10,718 bases of DNA, from assembly GCA_947259425.1 (NCBI GenBank), contig CAMYMO010000301.1, positions 1-10,718 on the forward strand. Direction: 5' to 3'. Made by a program: the position numbers and the translations under genes. Numbering within the stretch: position 1 is the stretch's first letter; the number at the start of each line of letters is the position of its first letter. The stretch comes from an uncultured Ectothiorhodospiraceae bacterium (GTDB lineage Bacteria; Pseudomonadota; Gammaproteobacteria; UBA6429; Thiohalophilaceae). The notes beneath the pieces were generated by a model, which saw nothing but the letters and a program-made list of their open reading frames with translations, had not been told where the DNA came from and searched no databases. Positions 1 through 7,325 of this stretch are shown here, in pieces.

Positions 1-628
1 CCTGGTGTGTCACATCTGCATCGGGTTTTTCACGCATTAATGACTCCCTGGCCTGGTTCAATTCAAACAACAGTTCTCGCCGTTCTGCCTGCCGGATCAT
101 ACTTTGTATCCAGGTTACCGCTACTAACCGAGTCCCGGATATCACAGGAGTGACCTGATGCAGGCTGGTTGAGGGGTATAAGATGGCTGATCCAGAGTTT
201 AATTTGATATTTTGTGAGCCAAATTGAGTTTTGATTTGGAGTTCTCCTCCTTCATAGTCATCTGGCGAGCTTAAGAATACGGTACAGGAAATATCAGAAC
301 GATATCGTTGCCCTGCTGGTCCCATTACCGGGTCGTCAATGTGTTCACCGTAGGTTTGTCCTTGTTCATATTTAGCGTAAAACGGAGAAGCAACGCGGTG
401 CGGTAAGGCCGCATTTTGAAATAATGGATGTTGCACCAGGGTCGACATGACTAAAGTATTAAGTCTATCGAGCTGCATGGAATCCTGAGGTAACTCAGCA
501 TTGTTTTTGATGCGCTGAGCGTACATCCCAGCCGATAATTTCCCGTCCACGAATTGAGATTGAGCAAGTATCTCCAAAATCTCGGTAAGTTTCTTTTTTG
601 ACAATAGAGCAGGTATTTCAATTAACAT
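1..628 (-). CDS. PKHD-type Fe(II)/2-oxoglutarate-dependent hydroxylase (YbiX/PiuC family), 3' end outside window
   Basis: This is a non-heme iron oxygenase that would couple oxidative decarboxylation of 2-oxoglutarate to hydroxylation of an unknown substrate. Members of the family are often found near TonB-dependent siderophore receptors and linked to iron uptake. My translation gives 209 residues up to the window edge. The iron ligands are visible as H96-x-D98 (in YGEHIDDPVM) and H157 (in YPSTSLHQVTP), with R167 (in SGTRL) as the expected 2-oxoglutarate-binding arginine. The family hallmarks FVDGK near residue 26, YEGGEL near 125 and WIQSMIR near 173 are present. Family members are about 225 aa, so roughly 15 to 20 C-terminal residues are missing. 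The ATG at 628 is the only in-frame ATG that fits the family N-terminus (family proteins start with a short 'IPxxLS' stretch); its ribosome binding site is weak. Family assignment is firm; substrate is unknown. Confidence 0.93.
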   Translation of the reverse strand, partial: MLIEIPALLSKKKLTEILEILAQSQFVDGKLSAGMYAQRIKNNAELPQDSMQLDRLNTLVMSTLVQHPLFQNAALPHRVASPFYAKYEQGQTYGEHIDDPVMGPAGQRYRSDISCTVFLSSPDDYEGGELQIKTQFGSQNIKLNSGSAILYPSTSLHQVTPVISGTRLVAVTWIQSMIRQAERRELLFELNQARESLMREKPDADVTHQ

Positions 629-690
629 AATGAGTTCATCTACATGTTTAGGCAAGGTACAATAATGTCTCTGATTAACAAGGTAAGTCA
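629..690. promoter_or_regulatory. Divergent intergenic region with possible promoter for the 691 gene
   Basis: This short region separates two divergent genes and must carry the promoters of both, or lie inside a leader. On the plus strand TACAAT at 658-663 matches the -10 consensus at five of six positions. TTCATC lies 17 bases upstream at 635-640 but matches the -35 consensus poorly. AAGG at 681-684 is the ribosome binding site for the gene at 691. I saw no convincing minus-strand promoter. Confidence 0.3.
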
Positions 691-1008
691 ATGAAGTTAA
701 ATATTATTATAGGTGAAAACAACCTATCAATCGAAGTGCCGATTGATATGTTAGATGATGCGGAAGAAATCTTTGCCAAGATGGATAAAGAAATGGATAA
801 AGGCGGGCAGATGTATCGCGATTGGGTCGATGATTTAAGTCAATTGCAACGTTGCCAAATTATTGCAAACCGATTATTAACTGCGATTGAAATTGAAAAT
901 GAGGCGACCTCGATGCTAATGGCTGGCTATATCATGTCTCGAATGCCAGGCGCTGCAACCGTTGAGATATCAACGGATGGGGATATTACGCAAACCCAGC
1001 TAACATAA
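691..1008 (+). CDS. Small acidic conserved-type hypothetical protein (105 aa)
   Basis: I do not recognise this protein. It is 105 residues, acidic, with no signal peptide or membrane segment, so probably cytoplasmic. It begins with a short beta-type stretch (residues 2-18), continues with a long helical region (about 20-85) containing a DKEMDKGGQMYRDW segment and a QLQRCQIIANRLL segment, and ends with a beta-like tail. The ATG at 691 follows an AAGG site at 681-684 with suitable spacing. The gene diverges from the PKHD hydroxylase and converges with the acetyltransferase gene, whose stop codon starts only two bases beyond its own. Intact reading frame, good ribosome binding site and plausible composition make it a real gene; no function can be given. 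Confidence 0.8.
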   Translation: MKLNIIIGENNLSIEVPIDMLDDAEEIFAKMDKEMDKGGQMYRDWVDDLSQLQRCQIIANRLLTAIEIENEATSMLMAGYIMSRMPGAATVEISTDGDITQTQLT

Positions 1009-1010
1009 CT

Positions 1011-1472
1011 TTAAATAGCAGTAATAATATTTTTACGCATTTTAGTATGTTTGATAAGACCATACAAAGTGTCAGCAGGTTCTACGCATTCATATTGATG
1101 GCTAAGATAAAAACCAATATGACTATCACGAGCATTTAAGATTATCGAGCTAACCTTCCAGTCACAAGCTTGTGTCTCTAATGTAATAAGCAGTTTTTTA
1201 CCAATGCCTTGTCGTTGATGTTCTTTTTTTACTGCCATATAACGAATTTGTGCGCAGCTGCGGTTGATCAGATGAATTCGACCTACACCGACAAGAAAAT
1301 TGTCTTTTGTTTTTGCCGTTATGTGAAAAGCATTCACTTCGTGCTCATCGCGCTCACTACCAACCGGTTGTTGCCAACCCTTACGTAATAGTTCCCAGCG
1401 TAATTGATAATACTGATCCCAATCAGACTCAGTTTGTGGGCATGCCAGGTAAACGTTAGAGTCGGAGTTCAT
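1011..1472 (-). CDS. GNAT-family N-acetyltransferase
   Basis: This is a predicted cytoplasmic acetyl-CoA-dependent N-acetyltransferase of unknown substrate. With the ATG at 1472 it is 153 residues, typical of a single GNAT domain. The acetyl-CoA-binding motif A is clear: a beta strand (QIRYMAV, residues 75-81) followed by the pyrophosphate loop Q86-R-Q-G-I-G91 and a helix starting KKLL. Downstream, IILNARDSHIGFYLSHQYE (about 110-128) is the usual motif B strand and helix with the conserved Tyr (FY). The frame is open upstream to a TTG at 1493, but neither start has a strong ribosome binding site and the ATG keeps the whole domain. It is the last gene of a minus-strand set, 39 bases after the stop of the oxygenase gene, so it is probably co-transcribed and may act on the same substrate class. 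Confidence 0.87.
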   Translation of the reverse strand: MNSDSNVYLACPQTESDWDQYYQLRWELLRKGWQQPVGSERDEHEVNAFHITAKTKDNFLVGVGRIHLINRSCAQIRYMAVKKEHQRQGIGKKLLITLETQACDWKVSSIILNARDSHIGFYLSHQYECVEPADTLYGLIKHTKMRKNIITAI

Positions 1473-1511
1473 AATCGGACCATAAAAAAGCAAAGGCTGG
1501 CCAGCGACAAC

Positions 1512-2111
1512 TTAAGCAAACACAATCCAGGTGGTTGCGATATATTTAACGCCTTGATCAAGTGTAACCCCTCTATGTTCATGAGTCCAAAATGGAGGGA
1601 ATAATATCAGTTTGCCTTGTTCGGGTTTTATTTTTACATCCTGAAATAAGAACTCTGTTTCACCACCGGGGCCAGCCACATCGTTTAAATACCATAAGGC
1701 AACTAATTGGCGCTGACTAAACTCATGGGATCCTCCATCAATGTGCCAGTGGTAGTGTTCGCCCGGTTCGGTGCGCTGGATTGCATATCCCATATCTTTA
1801 AATGGGCCTTTAAAATAAGGGTAAGTCTCGCGAAATTCCTTAATGGCCACACCGAGAGAGGAAAACAAACCTCGATCAACATCTTTCCAGTGTTCTTTAC
1901 CACTAACGACCAGGTCAGTTGATTTTTTTATGCTTTGATCTTCCTGTGCCAGTTGCCCGATGCGACCCTGGTACTGGTCTTCTTTGTTCTGCTCAAAGCG
2001 TTGAATCATTTCTTCGCATGCGTTTGCTGGGATAGAATTATATTTTTCAAATATAAAACTATTGACCTTAACTTCCTTAATAGTAGAAAGAGGGGGGACG
2101 GTTTTTTTCAT
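1512..2111 (-). CDS. Prolyl-4-hydroxylase-type 2OG-Fe(II) oxygenase
   Basis: This is a second, distinct non-heme iron and 2-oxoglutarate-dependent oxygenase, 199 residues from the ATG at 2111. The double-stranded beta-helix core lies in the C-terminal half. H123-I-D125 (in HWHIDGG) supplies the proximal iron ligands, H179 (in WTHEHRG) the distal ligand, and K189 (in GVKYIATTW), exactly ten residues later, the expected 2-oxoglutarate-binding lysine as in prolyl 4-hydroxylases. GPGGETEF (about 147-154) and LILFPPFW (about 168-175) are typical core strands. The use of Lys rather than Arg separates it from the PKHD enzyme at the left edge. The frame is open to a TTG at 2120, but the ATG is preferred. 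The start lies less than 20 bases after the stop of the 349-aa gene, implying an operon. The substrate could be a protein or a small molecule and cannot be decided from sequence. Confidence 0.88.
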   Translation of the reverse strand: MKKTVPPLSTIKEVKVNSFIFEKYNSIPANACEEMIQRFEQNKEDQYQGRIGQLAQEDQSIKKSTDLVVSGKEHWKDVDRGLFSSLGVAIKEFRETYPYFKGPFKDMGYAIQRTEPGEHYHWHIDGGSHEFSQRQLVALWYLNDVAGPGGETEFLFQDVKIKPEQGKLILFPPFWTHEHRGVTLDQGVKYIATTWIVFA

Positions 2112-2129
2112 TCGATACAACTTTATAAG

Positions 2130-3179
2130 TTAGAGTTTATTGTCTTCGATAAATTCAATTTGCTGAACTGCGGGAATATTCTGATTTGCGTTCCACCGTT
2201 CTAAAATGGATGCGCAGAGTGATTGCCAATGCTGTGCGCCTTTTTTAACATAAGCATGAAGCTCGGACAGGTCTTTGTTGGTAACCCAGGATTCGTAGGT
2301 TGGCATTAGGCTCGGTGAAAGCGCTTTTCGCATATGGGTTAAATTTGAAAAATAAAAATGTAATGATGCAGGATTGTTTTGTTCCAGTAGCGTCGGTAAC
2401 GTAGACAGACAATCGGCAAGATGATCTCTGGCCGCACGTAACATCATTTCGAGTTTTGAGTGGGGCATGGCAAATAGCATTTTTTCCCAACCATTGCCAA
2501 GTAGCTCATAAACTTTGGCCTCTCCAATTTCGTGTAATACAGCTGTTTTCAGTTCCGCATCCGTCATTTGGGTAAGAGCACCATCAAGATCATGTTCGAA
2601 GTCATAGTATTTTAATGCTCGCGCCATCGCGTTTTTTGGTTTATCCCATAACCATTGTTCATATTTTTCCCAGATCAGTCGGCGCATCGCTTCACGTCGT
2701 ATATATATAGTGGTGCCCTGACTCATGGCAGGGGGGGCGGTCAGATCCCGGGCATATTCATCGGCCACCACAATAATTTCAAAATCATTGTAACGCTCGT
2801 TTCTTTCCAATACGCCAAGGAAGAAATGGGCATTGGTATTACGTCCATATCCTGCGCTGTAGACTAAGTGCTGAGGTTTTAATGTTTCATTTATCGATTC
2901 CGAGTCAAACGGGTCATAGTCATTCCCGGCGATTGAGATAGTGGCGAAATCATTATCGACAATGTCATCCCACAAAACTTCACGCTCTCGTAACCATTTA
3001 CCAACTTCGTCATTTGGCAGATTATCCCCAAAATCGTAGCCACTTTCCCAGCGATAAAATTCACGCATTTTCAGCAGGTAAATACAAAGCGTATAGTTAC
3101 CTGCGGCATTTGAATCCGCTATATGGCAGTTGTTTTGCACCGTTTGTTTTATGCTGGAGAGATCAAGATTCATCGACAT
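2130..3179 (-). CDS. Conserved hypothetical protein with HEIGE motif (tentatively Sfum_1244 family)
   Basis: A 349-residue soluble protein, mostly helical, with no signal peptide or membrane segment. It resembles, from memory only, a family named Sfum_1244 in automated annotation: the N-terminal NCHIADSNAAGNYTLCIYLLKMREFYRW stretch (split here as NCHIAD, GNYTLC and YLLKMREFYRW), DPFD near residue 89, SAGYGR near 108, LARDL-like ARDL near 143, and LHEIGEAKV at 215-223. H216-E217-x-x-E220, together with E195-H196 in an earlier helix and D252-H253 in a later one, could bind a metal, but that is inference; it is not the HExxH of zinc peptidases. The ATG at 3179 has a modest GAG upstream. It is the first gene of the minus-strand set leading into the oxygenase and acetyltransferase, and diverges from the gene at 3348. 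Function unknown. Confidence 0.85.
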   Translation of the reverse strand: MSMNLDLSSIKQTVQNNCHIADSNAAGNYTLCIYLLKMREFYRWESGYDFGDNLPNDEVGKWLREREVLWDDIVDNDFATISIAGNDYDPFDSESINETLKPQHLVYSAGYGRNTNAHFFLGVLERNERYNDFEIIVVADEYARDLTAPPAMSQGTTIYIRREAMRRLIWEKYEQWLWDKPKNAMARALKYYDFEHDLDGALTQMTDAELKTAVLHEIGEAKVYELLGNGWEKMLFAMPHSKLEMMLRAARDHLADCLSTLPTLLEQNNPASLHFYFSNLTHMRKALSPSLMPTYESWVTNKDLSELHAYVKKGAQHWQSLCASILERWNANQNIPAVQQIEFIEDNKL

Positions 3180-3347
3180 CAGTATTACTCAATTTAGATC
3201 CCAATTTATAACTTGGAGTCGTATTAATAACAAAGTAAAATGGTAATAGTTTAATCCTAGCATGCTCGTAGTAGCCCTGCCACTTGGTAAGAAATAGATT
3301 TGCATGGCATAACCCCCTGTTTTATATGAGATTATTGAGGTGATTTT
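3180..3347. promoter_or_regulatory. Divergent intergenic region with candidate promoter for the 3348 gene
   Basis: This region separates the 349-aa gene and the 183-aa gene and should hold promoters for both. On the plus strand TTGCAT (3300-3305), a 17-base spacer and TATATG (3323-3328) form a plausible but imperfect sigma-70 promoter. GAGG at 3337-3340 lies seven bases before the GTG start at 3348 and decides that start. No convincing operator or minus-strand promoter was seen. Confidence 0.3.
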
Positions 3348-3899
3348 GTGAGAGTTAAAAGTAAATGGCATAACAAAGATAAGACCCACTCAGTTGAGGA
3401 GCTTGGTGGTGCATTTGCCTTTATCGCCGTTCGAATAGCACAAAATGGCACCTTGAACCTGGAAAACAACGATTTCCAAACGGATACTGCCGCACAACGA
3501 ATTGAGATTATGACCGAATTTCTCTGTTTTACTGTGCATATCATCGATCGGATGACCATCGAAAAGTTTGATGACAATGAACGGCAGCGATTTATGACCG
3601 AACTATCGATAAAATGCGCGAAACACATCGAAGATAATAAACGTGATCTGGTTGGTCCGGGTGATTATCGACAAGATTTTGTGGATCGTCTGAACCAACG
3701 CATGAGTGATTACTCTGAATTTCAATACAATGAGGAAGAGGGGGGGCCGAGTTTCCCTATGCGTCGCTTTTTCGGAGATCTCGTTACTGAACAAATGGGC
3801 GAAAAAAATAAAAAGTGGGTGGCTCAACAAGTCATGGATGTCGAGGTTCCGGAATTATTGGAATCGCTCAATAAAGCACTACCCAATTTATTTAAATAA
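3348..3899 (+). CDS. Hypothetical helical protein (183 aa), GTG start
   Basis: I do not recognise this protein. It is 183 residues, soluble, rich in charged residues and predicted mostly helical, with no signal peptide or membrane segment. Visible stretches include EELGGAFAFIAVRIAQNG (about 17-34), a hydrophobic helix FLCFTVHIIDRM (58-69), a charged middle with DDNERQRFMTELSIKCAKHIED (75-96), and a C-terminal helix VPELLESLNKALPNLF. The GTG start at 3348 is supported by a GAGG ribosome binding site at 3337-3340 and by the fact that the next in-frame Met is residue 55. It is transcribed away from the HEIGE-motif gene and is followed by a long AT-rich gap, so it is probably monocistronic. The frame is intact and codon use resembles its neighbours. 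Confidence 0.8.
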   Translation: MRVKSKWHNKDKTHSVEELGGAFAFIAVRIAQNGTLNLENNDFQTDTAAQRIEIMTEFLCFTVHIIDRMTIEKFDDNERQRFMTELSIKCAKHIEDNKRDLVGPGDYRQDFVDRLNQRMSDYSEFQYNEEEGGPSFPMRRFFGDLVTEQMGEKNKKWVAQQVMDVEVPELLESLNKALPNLFK

Positions 3900-4172
3900 T
3901 CTGACGGTCTTTCCCAAAATACTCACGATTCATTATAAAAGGGAAACATTAAATATCATTTCTGACTGTATTTATTCCAATGACTCGACCTAATTATTAC
4001 GTCTTTAATGAAGATAAGTAATTATCTTACATATTCCATACAGAACCTCAATTCATTCCTAATTTGTAAATTAAACGACTGAAAACTAATGCCATACTGT
4101 AAAGACGTGGAATATTAATTCTGCGACAAACAAAAATAATAATGTAATGTTTGATGGTGCAGGAGAGCATGC
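3900..4172. promoter_or_regulatory. AT-rich intergenic region upstream of the 1050-aa membrane protein gene
   Basis: No gene is visible here. The stretch is clearly richer in A and T than the genes on either side. It contains one 7-bp inverted repeat (4011-4028) and, at its right end, AGGAGA at 4161-4166, which is a good ribosome binding site six bases before the ATG at 4173. A promoter for the downstream gene is expected here, but no -35/-10 pair stands out. No T-run terminator for the 3348 gene is obvious. Confidence 0.4.
4011..4028. repeat. 7-bp perfect inverted repeat (AAGATAA/TTATCTT)
   Basis: AAGATAA at 4011-4017 and TTATCTT at 4022-4028 are perfect inverted copies separated by four bases (GTAA). 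It lies about 145 bases before the 1050-aa gene. It could be an operator half-site pair or a weak hairpin after the upstream gene; there is no following T-run, so a classic intrinsic terminator is unlikely. In such AT-rich DNA a chance origin is quite possible. Confidence 0.4.
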
Positions 4173-7100
4173 ATGGCTGGATTTGAACGAGGATCACCGC
4201 AATGGGGGTTCACGAGCTATATCATATTAATATTATTTGGTGCCTTGGTTTATAAAGCAGGACCGCTTGATAGTGATCGACCATTACAAGATACCGAAGG
4301 CAGGCAAAATTTTACTATCAACCATGTTGCACCTGCCAGGCTATGGCAAGATCCTTTTGAGTCGATAGTCAAGTATCAGAAAAATTTAAATATAGGTTCA
4401 TCTGAATTATTGCATACCGATGATTTGGAATTAGATCACCCATTCCAAAAAGAGAATATTCCAGATCATCGAATAAATTCAAACTTAAAGGTAATTGGGG
4501 TAATGGTCAATGGAGGGCCCTATGCTGAAATAGTAGAACGACGAAAACGACGACGTTATGCTGTAATTTCTGGATTGGCGCAACTGGGATTTATCCCGGA
4601 AAAGGTAAACGTCGTAAAATATTTTAACTGGTCAGTAGGTCAGCCTGAGAATATTGATATGTATAATTTTGTACCTTATGAGTGGTTTCATGATAAAAAA
4701 CAATCTCAATTTATCCTTGTTTTGTGGTTGCAAGATGAATCATTTCTAGAAGAACCGAATATTGCCTTTAAAAGCCTGACAAAAACATTTTCAGATAGAT
4801 ACTCCGGTATTGAAGACAAGGATTATAAATTTATAGGCCCAGCTACTTCAACGCTTCTAAAAAAAATATTGAGAGTCAATGCTGACAAGATCCCGTATAC
4901 ATTTCTCTCACCAACCGCTACCGTTCCTGAGAATGTACTGGATAACACTATACCGGATAATATTTTTCGAACCATTGCAACAGATGATCAAATGGCTAAA
5001 GAGCTGGTAAAAGAATTTAAGCTAAGAAGGCTAAAAACCGAACATTCGCTTGTAGTTGACAACAACAAGACCGGGCTGGCAGATAAACAAAAAGAAAAAC
5101 TGGTCAGTCATATTGCTTTTATTTCAGAACATGACACTGTGTTTGGCCGAACAATGCCACATTTGATAGCCAGGGAACTAGGCTGTGGGGAAGGCGACAT
5201 AAAGAAATGCAAACAAATACATTCCTACAGCTACTTGCGTGGCATAGATGGAATTATCCATAAAAAATCACAAAACACTCCAAAAGAAAACCCTAAAGAA
5301 AGGTCAGCTTTAATAAAAAAGCAAAACAGACCTACAGGAGCATCGCAATACGATTATCTTCGTCGGTTAGCCAAACAAATGAAACTGGATGAAAAGGAAC
5401 ATCGAGAGGAGGGTAAAGGTGGGATACGGTTTATTGGGGTATTTGGTAATGATGTATACGATAAATTACTGGTATTACAGGCGGTGCGACCCTATTTTCC
5501 TAAAGCGGTATTCTTTACGACTGATCTTGATGCCAGACTGTTGCAGCCAAGCGAATATAAATGGACCCGTAATTTAGTGGTGGCATCAAGTTTCGGTTTT
5601 AGGCTTAGAACGGAATTGCAGGGAAATACCCCTCCTTTTCGGGACAGTTATCAAACCTCTGTATTTCACGCAATTCAAAATATATTCAAAAGTAACAATG
5701 AGCTTCATGCGCTCTATAAGCCGGATAATAAATTCCGCCCCTTGATTTTTGAGGTAGGCCGGCAACGTGCGGTAAGAGTCAATAATAAACTAGAAAATAA
5801 TAATTACCATAACAATCTCAACCCGGTCGAATATGTCCGCCCTAAAAAAGAAATATTATTTTCTGTGTTTTTTATTTTTGCGGCTGGAATATTCGCTTAT
5901 TACCATACTGCGTTAAAGCGGCATCGAACTTTGGTTACATCATGGATGTCTGTCAACTGGCTTGTGTTGGGTGCGTTAACAATGTTGGCTTACAATTTGA
6001 GTTCCGATCAGGAGCCTTTCAGTTTTACAGATGGGGTAAGTGTGTGGCCTACAATATTTATTCGGGCTGTTGCGGCCATGTTGGCAATGTGTTTAATTAT
6101 TATTGCATTGTATAAGCTTAAAAATAACTACAGGTCTTTAACGAAAAATTATTTCGGAGGCAATCCGTTGCCCCCCAAAAAACGAGGGAGCATTGCGCAT
6201 GCAATCATTTCCTTGTTCATGGTTGCAGTATTATTTTCTATTTGCATGAAGAATGTTGAGAGTTTCTATTTAATCGAAAGTGTTATGGGTTGGGTGGTCG
6301 TTATTGGTTTGTATTACTGGTTTGTTATATCTAAAGTCAAGGTTAAAAATATTAGTGTTTGGGCTGGAAAACCAATTGAAAATGGTGGGTCAATTAAAGC
6401 AGAAAATCTTTGGAGTGATTACGGCGATTACGGGCAGACTAATGATCGGGTGTTTAGAAGTATAGCGATAACAATTATATATTTAAGCTTTGCATGCATC
6501 CTGTTTATGATACTTGGCGGATCAAGCTCTCCTCTACGTGGGACGAGTATGTTTTTTATTGACAAGATAATATTAGTCCCTGCAGTTATCAGTATGATGC
6601 TTCTGTTGTTTTTAATAGTTGATGAAACGCGATTGTGTACGACGTGGATCTTTAAATTCGTTGACGAGGTTGTTGTCTGGCCAAAAACAGTCAAAAATCG
6701 AATAAAAGAATATGATCGATCCTATCATGAATATATATCGGAATGGTTAACTGTTCAATTGATCGCAGAGCGGACTCAGTCTGTTGGGATATTGGTTTAT
6801 TATCCGTTTTTTATTATTGTCTTAATGTTGGTATCTCGTAGTACGTATTTTGATAACTGGTCTTTCCCAATTGCTCTGGTCATTATTATCGGGTTTAATG
6901 TGCTAATCGCGATATATTGTGCAACCCGATTAAGGTATGCAGCAGAAAAAGCCAGATCGAATGCCCTGGATAATTTATCAACCCACATAATCGAATTAAA
7001 AAGTGAAACCATGACTTCGGAAGTTTTTTCGGCGATAAGTACTACCGAAAAAAATATTAAGTTGAATAGTGCCAAACAATTAGAGGGAGATGAAACTGAT

Positions 7101-7325
7101 TCCAATAAAGAAAATGATATCGAAAATATAGGGAAATCCAGATTTAAAATAACAGCGACATCGAAACAAAAAATAACTCTAATTGAAGAATTAATTAAAG
7201 ATATAACCCATATCAATATCGGTGCATTTCAACCACTGAAAGATCAGCCTTTTGTTCGGGCGACCATTATAGTTTTTGGTGCTGCCGGACTGACCATAGC
7301 TGAATATTTACGGTTATCAAGTTGA
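4173..7325 (+). CDS. Receptor-like membrane protein: periplasmic-binding-protein type 1 domain fused to polytopic membrane domain
   Basis: A 1050-residue protein of unknown function. An N-terminal membrane anchor (about 12-28) precedes a large soluble region (about 29-558). Inside it, KVIGVMVNGGPY (96-107), NIFRTIATDDQMAKELVKEF (263-282), HIAFISEHDTVFGRTM (313-328), RFIGVFGNDVYDKLLVLQA (419-437), AVFFTTDLDA (445-454) and PPFRDSYQTSVF (487-498) follow, in order, the strand and helix signature of LivJ-like type 1 binding proteins. A Lys-rich insert sits at about 362-417. The second half has about ten membrane segments (near 560-578, 590-608, 627-646, 672-692, 700-720, 764-783, 797-817, 871-889, 897-917, 1029-1046) with a charged loop at 820-870 and a charged, likely cytoplasmic helical region at 918-1028. 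AGGAGA at 4161-4166 supports the ATG. The gene stands alone, with no ABC ATPase or permease beside it. Ligand sensing or transport is inferred; I recall similar uncharacterised proteobacterial proteins but no function. Confidence 0.85.
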   Translation: MAGFERGSPQWGFTSYIILILFGALVYKAGPLDSDRPLQDTEGRQNFTINHVAPARLWQDPFESIVKYQKNLNIGSSELLHTDDLELDHPFQKENIPDHRINSNLKVIGVMVNGGPYAEIVERRKRRRYAVISGLAQLGFIPEKVNVVKYFNWSVGQPENIDMYNFVPYEWFHDKKQSQFILVLWLQDESFLEEPNIAFKSLTKTFSDRYSGIEDKDYKFIGPATSTLLKKILRVNADKIPYTFLSPTATVPENVLDNTIPDNIFRTIATDDQMAKELVKEFKLRRLKTEHSLVVDNNKTGLADKQKEKLVSHIAFISEHDTVFGRTMPHLIARELGCGEGDIKKCKQIHSYSYLRGIDGIIHKKSQNTPKENPKERSALIKKQNRPTGASQYDYLRRLAKQMKLDEKEHREEGKGGIRFIGVFGNDVYDKLLVLQAVRPYFPKAVFFTTDLDARLLQPSEYKWTRNLVVASSFGFRLRTELQGNTPPFRDSYQTSVFHAIQNIFKSNNELHALYKPDNKFRPLIFEVGRQRAVRVNNKLENNNYHNNLNPVEYVRPKKEILFSVFFIFAAGIFAYYHTALKRHRTLVTSWMSVNWLVLGALTMLAYNLSSDQEPFSFTDGVSVWPTIFIRAVAAMLAMCLIIIALYKLKNNYRSLTKNYFGGNPLPPKKRGSIAHAIISLFMVAVLFSICMKNVESFYLIESVMGWVVVIGLYYWFVISKVKVKNISVWAGKPIENGGSIKAENLWSDYGDYGQTNDRVFRSIAITIIYLSFACILFMILGGSSSPLRGTSMFFIDKIILVPAVISMMLLLFLIVDETRLCTTWIFKFVDEVVVWPKTVKNRIKEYDRSYHEYISEWLTVQLIAERTQSVGILVYYPFFIIVLMLVSRSTYFDNWSFPIALVIIIGFNVLIAIYCATRLRYAAEKARSNALDNLSTHIIELKSETMTSEVFSAISTTEKNIKLNSAKQLEGDETDSNKENDIENIGKSRFKITATSKQKITLIEELIKDITHINIGAFQPLKDQPFVRATIIVFGAAGLTIAEYLRLSS

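Noticed and set aside
1473..1493. TTG start giving the acetyltransferase seven extra residues
   Set aside because: No ribosome binding site precedes it and the extra residues are outside the GNAT fold; the ATG at 1472 is simpler.
1494..1505. 10-bp palindrome GCTGGCCAGC followed on the minus strand by T-rich sequence, considered as a terminator after the oxygenase gene
   Set aside because: The palindrome has no loop, so only about three base pairs could form a hairpin, and the T-run is interrupted; more likely chance.
2112..2120. TTG start giving the prolyl-4-hydroxylase-type oxygenase three extra residues
   Set aside because: A nearby ATG at 2111 exists and no ribosome binding site fits the TTG.
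2461..2604. HEIGE read as a zinc metalloprotease active site
   Set aside because: The second histidine of HExxH is missing and no other protease motif is seen.
6800..7216. 138-residue open frame antisense to the large membrane protein gene
   Set aside because: It mirrors AT-rich coding sequence of the 1050-aa gene, has no recognisable domain, and the plus-strand frame is clearly the real one.
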